DNA of 43,018 bases from Nevskia sp. Its GTDB lineage: Bacteria; Pseudomonadota; Gammaproteobacteria; Nevskiales; Nevskiaceae. Location: NCBI GenBank assembly GCA_016779605.1, contig JADHNH010000019.1:1-43018 (forward strand). The letters run 5' to 3'. This document shows positions 22,688 to 31,048 of the stretch, piece by piece; position 1 is the stretch's first letter; every line of letters starts with the position of its first letter. The notes under the pieces are model-generated. The model made no database searches and was not told the origin of the DNA. It saw nothing but the letters and a program-made list of their open reading frames with translations. Both the position numbers and the translations under genes were made by a program.

Positions 22688-23797
22688 ATGAGCAGGACAA
22701 CATCCGCCGGCGCCGCTGCGCCGGTGCCGCCGGCCGCGGTCGGCCGCCTCGTCGCCGCGCTGCGCAACCGCCTGATCCGGCTTTACCGCAGCCTGGTGCC
22801 GGCCCCCGCGGCGATGCTTGAAATGATCATGGCCGCGTGGTTCAGCCAGGCGCTGAACGTCGCCGCGCGGCTGGGCATTGCCGACGCCCTGGCACAGGGG
22901 CCGCGCTCGGCGCAGGACCTGGCCGCCGCGCTGGGCGCCAATCCCGACGCGATGCACCGCCTGCTGCGCGTGCTTGCCGCCGAGGGCGTGTTCGAGCGCC
23001 GCGCCGACGGCCGCTATGCGCTCAACCGCCTGGGCGCCGCGCTGCGCTCGGATTCGCCCGACTCGGTGCGCGATTTCGCCCGCTTCCTCGGCGGCGCGCC
23101 GCACTGGGAGCATTGGGCGCACCTGCTGGATTCGGTCAAGTCGGGCAAGCCCTGCGTGGACACTTTGCGCGGCATGCCGTTCTTCCAGTACCTCGAGCAC
23201 GACCCGCAGCTGGCCGCCGACTTCAACGGCGCCATGATCAGCGTATCCAACGCCGCCATAGCGCCGGTGCTGGGCGCCTACGATTTTTCGCGTTTCTCCA
23301 CGGTCGCCGACGTCGGCGGCGGCCACGGCCGCCTGCTGGCCGCCATCCTGGCGCGCCACGGGCGCCTGAGCGGCCTGCTGTTCGACCTGCCCGAGGTGGT
23401 GGCCGGCGCCGCGCCGGTGCTGGCGCAGGCAGGCGTGGCGCAGCGCTGCCGGGTGGAGCCGGGGTCTTTCTTCGACGGTGTGCCGGCCGGCGCCGACGCC
23501 TACCTGCTCAAGCACATCATCCACGACTGGGACGACGAGCGCTGCCTGCAGATCCTCGGCCATGTGCGCAAGGTCGTTCCGCCCGGCGGCACGCTGCTGC
23601 TGGTGGAACTGGTGCTGCCGCCCGACGGCGGACGCCATCCCGGCAACCTGCTGGACCTGGAGATGCTGGCCAGCGCCGGCGGGCGCGAGCGCACCGCGCA
23701 GGAGTACGGCGCACTGCTCGCGCGCGCCGGCTTCCGCATGCGCCGCTGCGTGCCCACAGTGGGGCCGCTGTCGGTGGTGGAGGCGGTGCCGGCCTGA
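22688..23797 (+). CDS. SAM-dependent O-methyltransferase (plant-type/hydroxyneurosporene family)
   Basis: 369 aa. An N-terminal dimerisation/winged-helix domain (about 45-120: FSQALNVAARLGIADALAQG, LLRVLAAEGVFERR) precedes a class I methyltransferase fold: SAM motif VADVGGGHGRLLAAIL (near 207-222), LFDLPEVV, and the catalytic-base region LLKHIIHDWDDERCLQIL with HDWDD, typical of Methyltransf_2 (acetylserotonin, hydroxyneurosporene and polyketide O-methyltransferases). GGGGGG at 22678-22683 precedes the ATG. It stands alone, divergent from bioA. The substrate is probably a hydroxylated small molecule and is not identifiable here. Confidence 0.9.
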   Translation: MSRTTSAGAAAPVPPAAVGRLVAALRNRLIRLYRSLVPAPAAMLEMIMAAWFSQALNVAARLGIADALAQGPRSAQDLAAALGANPDAMHRLLRVLAAEGVFERRADGRYALNRLGAALRSDSPDSVRDFARFLGGAPHWEHWAHLLDSVKSGKPCVDTLRGMPFFQYLEHDPQLAADFNGAMISVSNAAIAPVLGAYDFSRFSTVADVGGGHGRLLAAILARHGRLSGLLFDLPEVVAGAAPVLAQAGVAQRCRVEPGSFFDGVPAGADAYLLKHIIHDWDDERCLQILGHVRKVVPPGGTLLLVELVLPPDGGRHPGNLLDLEMLASAGGRERTAQEYGALLARAGFRMRRCVPTVGPLSVVEAVPA

Positions 23798-23820
23798 GCG
23801 CGCGGCGCAGGCCGGGGCGA

Positions 23821-23849
23821 TTGCCCGCCGGGACATGACATGCTAGAAA
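23821..23849 (+). promoter_or_regulatory. Promoter of the CopL-like gene, leaderless arrangement
   Basis: TTGCCC (23821-23826), 17-bp spacer, TAGAAA (23844-23849) preceded by an extended-type TGC. The predicted start falls at about 23856, directly at the ATG (23857), and no ribosome-binding site is present, suggesting a leaderless mRNA. Confidence 0.45.
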
Positions 23850-23856
23850 TGCGCCG

Positions 23857-24141
23857 ATGAGCTTTGGGCGCACGCCACGTATCCTCCTGCTGCTGGCCTT
23901 TTTCGCCGGCCAGATGTTCGCGCTGGCGCACGCCGCCCGGCACGAGCTCGTCGAGCAGGGCAAGACGCCTTGCGAGATCTGCGCGATCGCCCACGCCTCG
24001 CCGGTTCCGGCAGCCGAAGCGGTGCCGGCGGTGCAGGCCATCGCGCACGTGGCGCTCGACGTCCGGCCGGCGCCCGCTCCGCTCGACAGCCGTCCGTTCG
24101 AACGGCCCAATACCCGCGGCCCCCCGATCCACCTCGCTTAA
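23857..24141 (+). CDS. Small secreted CopL/DUF2946-like protein
   Basis: 94 aa. A hydrophobic signal sequence (ILLLLAFFAGQMFALAHA) is followed by a short mature region with a CEIC motif (39-42), several histidines and the C-terminal RGPP. This pattern is typical of the DUF2946/CopL-like proteins often encoded just before TonB-dependent receptors and linked to copper in some species; the assignment rests on pattern memory. It lies 70 nt ahead of such a receptor in the same direction. Periplasmic, possibly metal binding through the Cys pair. A copper role is inference. Confidence 0.6.
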   Translation: MSFGRTPRILLLLAFFAGQMFALAHAARHELVEQGKTPCEICAIAHASPVPAAEAVPAVQAIAHVALDVRPAPAPLDSRPFERPNTRGPPIHLA

Positions 24142-24211
24142 TCGGATTCCTTGAGTTTCCCCGGCGCCGGCTGACCGCCTGTGGCGCCTGAACCGATTTT
24201 CGAGGTCCCTC

Positions 24212-26785
24212 ATGTGTATTCCAGCGACACCCGCCGGTACGCCGGCGGGCCGCCCGGTCGGCGCGTCTGCCTTGTCGATGCCTGCAGGTGCGCCTGCTGC
24301 ATCTTTTAATCTGTTTCGCGCGCTCGCCGCCGCGCTGCTGGCGGCCGCATTCGCGGCGGCACCCCGCCAGGCACATGCCGCCGATGTGCCCGCGCCGGCT
24401 TCGGAAACCCGCGCCGGCATCGTCCAGGGCAGCGTCACCGGCAGCGACGGCAAGCCCGCGAGCGGTGCCCGTATCCAGCTCGCCGACGGCGCCGGCAAGC
24501 CGGTTGCCGGCACGCAAAGCGACGCCCAGGGACGCTTCAGCATCGCCGGGGTCGCGCCGGGCCGCTACACGGTCAGCGCAGCCGGCTCCGGCGGCGTTGC
24601 CGCCAGTGCGCCGGTGCAGGTGGCGCCGGGCGGCACCGGCCAGGCGCGCCTCGCGCTCGGGGCGAAGGAGCTCGAAGCCGTCACCGTCACCGCGCGCCGC
24701 TTCGAGCGGGCGCGCAACAACCTGTCGCCGTCCACCGGCAGCAGCCAGTACAGTTTCAGCGAGAAGGCCATCGACAAGCTGCCCGAGGGCGACCACACGC
24801 CGTTCAACCGCGTGCTGCTGCAGGCGCCCGGCGTGGCCAACGATTCGTTCGGCCAGGTGCATGTCCGCGGCGACCACAACGACCTGCAGTACCGCATCAA
24901 CGGCATCATCCTGCCGGACGGAGTCAACGGCTTCGGCCAGGTGTTCGACACGCGCTTCGCCAAGAGCATCACCCTGAACACCGGCGCGCTGCCGGCGCAG
25001 TACGGCCTGCGCACCGCCGGCGTGATCGACATCGCCACCAAGGATCGCTTCGACGGCGGCGACGTCGACCTCTACGGCGGCAGCCACGACACCTTCAACC
25101 CGGGCTTTCAGCTCGGCAAGACCAGCGGCCCGTTCAGCGCCTACGTCACCGGCCAGTTCCTGTCGGGCAACCTGGGCGTGGAAAACCCGACCAGCTCCAG
25201 CACCGCGATCCACGACCGGACGCAGCAAGGCAAGGGCTTCGGCTATTTCTCGTACCTGCTGAGCCCGCACACCAAGCTCAGCGCGGTGCTGGCCGCCACC
25301 GGCACGCGCCTGGAGATCCCCAACAACCCCGGCCAGGCGCCCAACCCGGACTTCGTCGGCCAGCTGAACGCAAGCGGCGAGAAAACCGCCGGCATCACCT
25401 CCGCCGGGCTGGACGAGCGCCAGTACGAGCGCAACCAGTACGGCATCGTCGCCCTGCAGGGCGTCGGCGCCGGGGACATCAACTACCAGCTCGCCGTGTT
25501 CGACCGTATCAGCACGGTCGAGTTCGCGCCGGATCCGCTGGGCGACCTGGCATTCAACGGCGACGCCGCGCGCATCAAGCGCAAGGCCTCGGCGCTGGGC
25601 CTGCAGGGCGACCTGAGTGTTCCGCTGGGCGAGTCGCACCGGCTCGGCGCCGGCGTTTCGGCGACCACCGAGGACGACCGTGCCGACAATTCTTCCACGG
25701 TGTTCACCGTGGGCGCGCCGGCGGCACTGCCGCCGGCCTGCGCCGCCGGCCAGACGCTGAGCGGCGACGCCGGCGCCTGTTACGGCGGGCCGGTGCGCGT
25801 GGTCGACAACAATCCGAAGAACGGCAATACGCTGCTCAGCCTGTACCTGCAGGACAAATGGGACTTGAGCGACAGCCTGACCGTCAACTACGGCCTGCGC
25901 TACGACAAGGTCAACGCGTTCACCAGCGGCAGCCAGGTCAGCCCGCGCATCGGCATGATCGACTACCTGACGCCGCGCATCACGCTCCATGCCGGCTACG
26001 CCCGCTATTTCACCCCGCCGCCCAACGAGCTGGTCGCCGGCCGCTCGCTGGCGCGGTTCGCCGGCACCACCAACGATCCCGCCTACCTGGGAAACTCGAC
26101 GCGCAACGACGGCGTGCGGCCGGAGCGCTCGCACTATTTCGACGCCGGCGTCACCTGGCAGGCCGGCGCCGGGCTCAGCGTCGGGCTGGACGGCTATTAC
26201 CGCTATGCGCGCAACCTGATCGACGAGGGCCAGTTCGGCCAGGCCCTGATCTTCACGCCGTTCAACTACGACACCGGCCACGTCTACGGGCTGGAACTCA
26301 GCGGCACCTACCGCCGCGGCAACTTCAGCGGCTACCTGAACCTGGCGCGCTCGCTGGCCCAGGGCACCAATATCGTCTCCGGCCAGTTCAACTTCAGCCA
26401 GCAGGACCTGGACTACCTGCGCAGCCATTACATCTACCTGGACCACGACCAGGGGCTGACCGGGTCGGGCGGCATTTCCTACCTGTGGTGCGGCACCACG
26501 TTCGGGATCGACGGCACTTACGGCAGCGGCCTGCGCAGCACCCCGGCCGGCTTCGCCCCCAACGCCGGCAAGCTGCGCCCGAACCTGCAATTCGATTTCT
26601 CGGCAAGCCGCACGCTGCGCGTCAGCGAGGGCTTCGGCGACCTCGGGCTGCGGGTGGCGGTGCTGAACGTGCTGGACCGCGACAACCAGATCCGCAGCGG
26701 CACCGGCATCGGCGTCGGTGCGCCGCAGTTCGGCCCGCGCGCCGCGCTGTATTTCGGCATCACCAAGCCGTTCGGGGCCTTATAG
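24212..26785 (+). CDS. TonB-dependent receptor with N-terminal carboxypeptidase-regulatory-like domain
   Basis: 857 aa outer-membrane active transporter. An unusually long N terminus precedes the signal segment (FRALAAALLAAAFAAAPRQAHA). Then come a CarboxypepD_reg-like/Ig domain (IVQGSVTGSDGKPASGARIQL to GRYTVSAAG), the TonB-box-like LEAVTVTARR, a plug domain (DKLPEGDHTPFNRVLLQAPG, VHVRGDHNDLQYRINGIILPDG, TAGVIDIATK) and the barrel, ending FGPRAALYFGITKPFGAL. GAGG (24202-24205) 6 nt before the ATG supports the start. The preceding CopL-like gene may form an operon and suggests a metal or metal-chelate substrate, which is not proven. The C terminus is Leu rather than Phe. Confidence 0.9.
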   Translation: MCIPATPAGTPAGRPVGASALSMPAGAPAASFNLFRALAAALLAAAFAAAPRQAHAADVPAPASETRAGIVQGSVTGSDGKPASGARIQLADGAGKPVAGTQSDAQGRFSIAGVAPGRYTVSAAGSGGVAASAPVQVAPGGTGQARLALGAKELEAVTVTARRFERARNNLSPSTGSSQYSFSEKAIDKLPEGDHTPFNRVLLQAPGVANDSFGQVHVRGDHNDLQYRINGIILPDGVNGFGQVFDTRFAKSITLNTGALPAQYGLRTAGVIDIATKDRFDGGDVDLYGGSHDTFNPGFQLGKTSGPFSAYVTGQFLSGNLGVENPTSSSTAIHDRTQQGKGFGYFSYLLSPHTKLSAVLAATGTRLEIPNNPGQAPNPDFVGQLNASGEKTAGITSAGLDERQYERNQYGIVALQGVGAGDINYQLAVFDRISTVEFAPDPLGDLAFNGDAARIKRKASALGLQGDLSVPLGESHRLGAGVSATTEDDRADNSSTVFTVGAPAALPPACAAGQTLSGDAGACYGGPVRVVDNNPKNGNTLLSLYLQDKWDLSDSLTVNYGLRYDKVNAFTSGSQVSPRIGMIDYLTPRITLHAGYARYFTPPPNELVAGRSLARFAGTTNDPAYLGNSTRNDGVRPERSHYFDAGVTWQAGAGLSVGLDGYYRYARNLIDEGQFGQALIFTPFNYDTGHVYGLELSGTYRRGNFSGYLNLARSLAQGTNIVSGQFNFSQQDLDYLRSHYIYLDHDQGLTGSGGISYLWCGTTFGIDGTYGSGLRSTPAGFAPNAGKLRPNLQFDFSASRTLRVSEGFGDLGLRVAVLNVLDRDNQIRSGTGIGVGAPQFGPRAALYFGITKPFGAL

Positions 26786-26800
26786 GGCCGCCGGCTTGCG

Positions 26801-28162
26801 CTATAGGTCCTTGAGCAGCACGATCGAGCGCCGCTGGTAGTTGTAGATTCGCTGCTTCTGCATCGGCAGGTCCTCGATGCGGCCCTGCACGAAGCCGTGC
26901 TCGATGAACCAGTGCGGCGTGTGGGTGGTGAGCGAGAACAGCTGCTTCAAGCCGAGCTTGCGCGCGGTTTCCTCGGCGCGCCGCAGCAGCGCCTCGGCGC
27001 GGCCGGAACGGCGGTAGTCGGGGTGCACCGCGACGCAGGAGAACTCGCCCATCTGGTTCTGCGGGAACGGGAACAGCGCGCTGCAGGCGATCACCGTGCC
27101 GTCGCGCACCATCACGTCGAAGAAGCTGATCTCCAGCTCGAGCTGCTCGCGCGAGCGCGGCACCAGCACGCCGCTGTCCTCCAGCGGCTTGATCAGGGCC
27201 AGGATGCCGCCGATGTCCTCGATGCTGGCCTCGCGCACCGACTCGTAGTTCTCGTCGGAATAGAACATCAGGCCGCAGCCGTCGCGGGTGTAGAGCTCGC
27301 GCAGCAGCGCGCCGTGCGGATCCGCCCCGATCAGGTGCACGCGCTTGACGCCGCCGCGGCCGGCCGCCAGCGCCGACTGCAGCAGCGCCCGGTCTTCCGC
27401 CGAAATGCTGACCGGCGCGGGCGAGGCGGCCAGCAGCCGCTCGGCCTCGCCCAGCGGCAGCTGGCCGGCGTCGCCGGTTTCGTCGGCGAGCTGCCAGCGG
27501 TCCGGGGCCGAATCCAGCACGAAGATGAGCTTGTCGGCGGCCAGCCCGGTGGCGACCGACTGCGCGACGTCGCCGGCGCGCAGGTTGAAGATTTCGCCGG
27601 TCGGCGAATAGCCGATCGGCGACAGCAGGGCGATGCGATCCTGCGCCAGCACGTCGCGGATGCTGGCGATGTCGACGCGCCGCACTTCGCCGGTGAGCTG
27701 GTGGTCCACGCCGTCGCGGATGCCCACCGGCCGCGCGGTGACCCAGTTGCCGCCGCTGACCTTGAGCCGCGCGCCGCCCATCGGCGTGCTGGCCAGCCCG
27801 GTGCTGAGCTTGGCCTCGATGTCCATGCGCAGGCCCCCGACCGCGGCCTTGACGCACTCCATGGCGGCGGCGTCGGTGATGCGCAGATCGCCGGCGAATT
27901 GCGGCTTCTGGCCGCGCGCGGCGAGCTGCTGCTCGATCTGCGGCCGCACGCCGTGCACCAGCACTAGCTTCACGCCCAGGCTGTGCAGCAGGGCGATGTC
28001 GTAGATGAGCTGCTCGAAGTCCGGCCGCAGGGCGGTTTCGCCGCCGAAGGCGACCACGAAGACGCGGCCGTTGTGGGCATGGATATAGGGCGCCGCGCCG
28101 CGCAGCGCAGCGACGAAATCGCGGCTGGCGGCCGCTTCGGGCGGGTGCGCTGCGTCGTTCAT
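26801..28162 (-). CDS. argA: Amino-acid N-acetyltransferase (N-acetylglutamate synthase)
   Basis: 453 aa, first step of arginine synthesis: acetyl-CoA plus glutamate to N-acetylglutamate. The N-terminal amino-acid-kinase-like domain (FVVAFGGETALRPDFEQLIYDIALL, LVHGVRPQIEQQL) serves arginine feedback. The C-terminal GNAT domain (about 300-453) carries VHPDYRRSGRAEALLRRAEE, the acetyl-CoA-binding loop, and WFIEHGFVQG. Length and domain order match the classical ArgA rather than short ArgA. I chose the ATG at 28162; a TTG three codons upstream is possible. Convergent with the TonB receptor gene and divergent from ygfB. Confidence 0.95.
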   Translation of the reverse strand: MNDAAHPPEAAASRDFVAALRGAAPYIHAHNGRVFVVAFGGETALRPDFEQLIYDIALLHSLGVKLVLVHGVRPQIEQQLAARGQKPQFAGDLRITDAAAMECVKAAVGGLRMDIEAKLSTGLASTPMGGARLKVSGGNWVTARPVGIRDGVDHQLTGEVRRVDIASIRDVLAQDRIALLSPIGYSPTGEIFNLRAGDVAQSVATGLAADKLIFVLDSAPDRWQLADETGDAGQLPLGEAERLLAASPAPVSISAEDRALLQSALAAGRGGVKRVHLIGADPHGALLRELYTRDGCGLMFYSDENYESVREASIEDIGGILALIKPLEDSGVLVPRSREQLELEISFFDVMVRDGTVIACSALFPFPQNQMGEFSCVAVHPDYRRSGRAEALLRRAEETARKLGLKQLFSLTTHTPHWFIEHGFVQGRIEDLPMQKQRIYNYQRRSIVLLKDL

Positions 28163-28238
28163 GGGGCGCAAGTTTACGCTGCCGCGGCCCGCCGCGGCTG
28201 GTCCGCGGCGGCGCCGCGGGACGGGCCGGGGCGGGCGG

Positions 28239-28244
28239 TATACT
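28239..28244 (+). promoter_or_regulatory. -10 element of the ygfB operon, leaderless
   Basis: TATACT lies 7 nt before the ATG at 28252, so transcription would begin at or within one base of the start codon. No ribosome-binding site is present. No good -35 is seen. The operon downstream would then start with a leaderless mRNA. Confidence 0.5.
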
Positions 28245-28251
28245 ATTCGGC

Positions 28252-28812
28252 ATGTCCAATTCGCTGCACTACGCCGACGTCGCGGCGGTGCTCGCCCGGC
28301 TCGGGTGCGACGACGATCCCAGCACTTTCCACGGCGTGCTGTGCGGCGCGCTGTGCCGCCAGCTGCCGCAGGAGATCGATCCCGTGGAGCTGCTCGGCGA
28401 GGGTGCCGGGCCGATCGACGCGCGCGGCCGCGGCGAGCTGCTCAAGCTGCGCGACGCTGCCGCCGGCGCGCTCACCGACCTGCACGACGGCTTCACCCCG
28501 CTGCTGCCCGAGGATACGGTGGAGCTGGCGCAGCGTGCGCAGGCGCTCGGTGCCTGGTGCCAGGGCTTCCTGTTCGGCCTGGCCGGGCGCATCAAGCTGG
28601 AACTGCGCGACTGTTCCGAGGAAGTGCGCGAGATCGTGCGCGACTTCACCGAGTTCAGCGGCGCGGCGCTGGACGCCGCCGACGACCTGGAAGTCGAGGA
28701 AAACGCCTACGCCGAGCTGGTCGAATACCTGCGCGTGGGCGCACAGCTGGTCTACATGGAGCTGCACCCGCGCCCGCACGCGGCCGGAACCTTATCGTCC
28801 ACACTGCACTAG
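28252..28812 (+). CDS. ygfB: UPF0149/YgfB family protein
   Basis: 186 aa, cytoplasmic, all-helical YgfB/YecA-like family without the C-terminal zinc motif. Conserved family pattern is visible: the N-terminal ADVAAVLARLG, HGVLCGALC, WCQGFLFGLA, EVREIVRDFTEFSG and EENAYAELVEYLRVGAQLVYMEL. It opens the ygfB-pepP-ubiH-ubiI series seen across gammaproteobacteria, 7 nt ahead of pepP. In Pseudomonas, YgfB is reported to affect beta-lactam resistance by influencing ampD-family expression; whether that applies here is unknown. Confidence 0.93.
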   Translation: MSNSLHYADVAAVLARLGCDDDPSTFHGVLCGALCRQLPQEIDPVELLGEGAGPIDARGRGELLKLRDAAAGALTDLHDGFTPLLPEDTVELAQRAQALGAWCQGFLFGLAGRIKLELRDCSEEVREIVRDFTEFSGAALDAADDLEVEENAYAELVEYLRVGAQLVYMELHPRPHAAGTLSSTLH

Positions 28813-28819
28813 TCCCGCC

Positions 28820-30142
28820 ATGCCCGCACCCACTGCCGCAGAACTCGACGAATACGCCGCGCGCCGCGCGCGCCTGATGGAAGCTGTCGGCGCCGACGGC
28901 ATCGCCATCGTGCCGGCCGCGCGCGAAACCGTGCGCAACCGCGACGTGCATTACCGCTTCCGCCAGGACTCCGATTTCTGGTACCTGACCGGCTTCGGCG
29001 AGCCCGACGCGGTGGCGGTGCTGGCGCCGGGGCGCGACGGCGGGGCCTTCGTGCTGTTCGTGCGCGAGCGCAACAAGGAGCGCGAGATCTGGGACGGCCG
29101 CCGCGCCGGGCCCGAAGGCGCGGTGAAGACCTACCGCGCGGACCAGGCCTACGCCGCCGCCGAGCTCGACCGCATGCTGCCCGCGCTGCTGGCGGGCCGC
29201 TCCAAGGTGTTCTACACGCTCGGCGAGCACCCCGAGTGGGACGTCAAGATCACCGCCTGCGTGCGCGAGATCCGCGAGGTTTCGCGGCGCGGCCCGGCCG
29301 CGCCCACCGAGTTCGTTGCGCTCGACACCAGCCTGCACGAACTGCGCCTGATCAAGACGCCGGCCGAGCTGGCGGCGCTGCGCCACGCCTGCGCCGTGTC
29401 CGCGCAGGCCCATGTGCGCGCCATGCGCGCGTCGGCGCCGGGCGTGTGGGAATGGCAGGTGGCGGCGGAGATCCACCACGAATTCGAGAAGCACCGCATG
29501 GAGCCCGGCTACGGTTCCATCGTCGGCGGCGGCGACAACGCCTGCATCCTGCACTACACCGAAAACGACGCGCAGCTCGCCGACGGCGACCTGCTGCTGA
29601 TCGACGCCGGCGGCGAATTCCGCGGCTACACCGCCGACATCACCCGCACCTTCCCGGTCAACGGCCGCTTCAGCGGCCCGCAAAAGGACGTCTACGAGGT
29701 GGTGCTGGCGGCGCAGAAGGCCGCCATCGCCGAGTTGAAGCCGGGCAACTCCTCGGGCCGCCCGCACGAGGTCGCCACCCGCGTGCTGACCGAGGGCATG
29801 GTGGCGCTGGGCCTGCTGCAGGGCGATCCGGACGAGCTGATCCACACCGAGAAGCACCGCCAGTTCTACATGCACGGCACCGGTCACTGGCTGGGCATGG
29901 ACGTGCACGACGTCGGCCGCTACAAGCTGCAGGGCCAGCCGCGGCCGTTTGCCGAGGGCATGGTGATGACGGTGGAGCCGGGGCTGTACATCGCCCCCGA
30001 CGCGCCGGGCGTCGACCCGCGCTTCCGCGGCATCGGCATCCGCATCGAGGACGACGTGCTGGTCACCGCCGCCGGGCCGGAAGTGCTGACGCCGGGCGTG
30101 CCCAAGGAAGTCGCCGACGTCGAAGCGCTGATGCGGGGCTAG
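28820..30142 (+). CDS. pepP: Xaa-Pro aminopeptidase P
   Basis: 440 aa cytoplasmic metallo-aminopeptidase releasing N-terminal residues next to proline. The N-terminal domain (PAARETVRNRDVHYRFRQDS, DFWYLTGF) is the AMP_N domain. The C-terminal pita-bread domain shows the two-metal ligands: Asp in LIDAGGEF, Asp in YTADITRTFP, His in MHGTGHWLGMDVHD, Glu in TVEPGLYI and Glu in RIEDDVLV. ATG at 28820 follows the ygfB stop (28810-28812) by 7 nt. The next gene starts 3 nt after its stop, so transcription is polycistronic. Length and motifs agree with Escherichia coli PepP. Confidence 0.96.
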   Translation: MPAPTAAELDEYAARRARLMEAVGADGIAIVPAARETVRNRDVHYRFRQDSDFWYLTGFGEPDAVAVLAPGRDGGAFVLFVRERNKEREIWDGRRAGPEGAVKTYRADQAYAAAELDRMLPALLAGRSKVFYTLGEHPEWDVKITACVREIREVSRRGPAAPTEFVALDTSLHELRLIKTPAELAALRHACAVSAQAHVRAMRASAPGVWEWQVAAEIHHEFEKHRMEPGYGSIVGGGDNACILHYTENDAQLADGDLLLIDAGGEFRGYTADITRTFPVNGRFSGPQKDVYEVVLAAQKAAIAELKPGNSSGRPHEVATRVLTEGMVALGLLQGDPDELIHTEKHRQFYMHGTGHWLGMDVHDVGRYKLQGQPRPFAEGMVMTVEPGLYIAPDAPGVDPRFRGIGIRIEDDVLVTAAGPEVLTPGVPKEVADVEALMRG

Positions 30143-30145
30143 CCT

Positions 30146-31048
30146 GTGCCGGCTTCGTCAGGGCCGGCATCGGTGCAAGCCGCGGTGGTCGCGCCGGCAG
30201 TGTGCGCCGACTGCGGCGCGCCGGTATCCGGCAACTACTGCCCGCACTGCGGGCAGGAAACCCACATCGAAACGCCGACCGTGCGGCAGTTCGTGCACGA
30301 GTTGATGGACCAGTACGTGGCGGTGGAAGGCAAGCTCGGCCGCACCTTGCGCGTGCTGCTGCTGCGCCCGGGCCAGCTCACGCAGGACTACCTGGAAGGC
30401 CGCCGCCAGCGCTACGTGCGGCCGCTGAAGCTGTATTTGAGCGTGAGCGTGGTGTTCTTCGGCCTGCTCGGCCTGCTGCCCGGGCTGATGCACGCGCCGG
30501 CGCTGCATGGCCCGGTGGTGGAGTTCGACGACGGCAAGGCCGCGGACGCGGCGCCGGCCGCAACCGAGCCGAGGCCATCGCCAGATACCGGCGCGGCGGC
30601 GGAGCGGCAATTCGAGTCCGGCCTCGAGCGCCGCGCGCGGAATTTCGGCCGGCTGCCGCCGGAGCGGCAGAAACAGGAGCTGCTCGGCAAGCTGCTGGAC
30701 GACGCTCCCTATGCGATGTTCCTGCTGCTGCCGTACAGCGCGCTGCTGCTGCGCTGGCTGTTCCGCGGCAATCGCCTGCTGTACGGCGCGCACCTGTTGT
30801 TTTCGCTGCACCTGCACTGCTTCGGCTTCATCGCGCTGGCGCTGTTCCTGGCGCTGCACCTGCTGCCGGCCTGGGTGCTGTTCGCCGCATTCGGCGGCTA
30901 CGTGTTCGTGGCGCTGCGGCGCGTCTACGGCGGCGGTACGCGGCGCATCCTGTGGCGCATGGCGGCCTTGACCGCGCTGTATTTCCCGGTGGTGGCCCTG
31001 ACCGCCCTGTCGGGCGTGATCAGTGCGGTGCTGGGCGGCGGCGCTTGA
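30146..31048 (+). CDS. DUF3667 zinc-ribbon membrane protein
   Basis: 300 aa from the GTG at 30146, with GGGG (30135-30138) seven nucleotides upstream. An N-terminal zinc ribbon uses Cys20, Cys23, Cys32 and Cys35 (CADCGAPVSGNYCPHCG). Then the DUF3667 signature FVHELMDQY, RTLRVLLLRPGQLTQDYLEGRRQRYVRPLKLY is followed by a first helix. After a disordered Pro/Ala stretch (about 128-155) three or four further helices follow (MFLLLPYSALLLRWL, HLLFSLHLHCFGFIALALFLAL, LLPAWVLFAAFGGYVFVAL, LYFPVVALTALSGVISAVL). The gene is translationally linked to pepP (3 nt) and to ubiH (overlap). Function unknown. Confidence 0.88.
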   Translation: MPASSGPASVQAAVVAPAVCADCGAPVSGNYCPHCGQETHIETPTVRQFVHELMDQYVAVEGKLGRTLRVLLLRPGQLTQDYLEGRRQRYVRPLKLYLSVSVVFFGLLGLLPGLMHAPALHGPVVEFDDGKAADAAPAATEPRPSPDTGAAAERQFESGLERRARNFGRLPPERQKQELLGKLLDDAPYAMFLLLPYSALLLRWLFRGNRLLYGAHLLFSLHLHCFGFIALALFLALHLLPAWVLFAAFGGYVFVALRRVYGGGTRRILWRMAALTALYFPVVALTALSGVISAVLGGGA

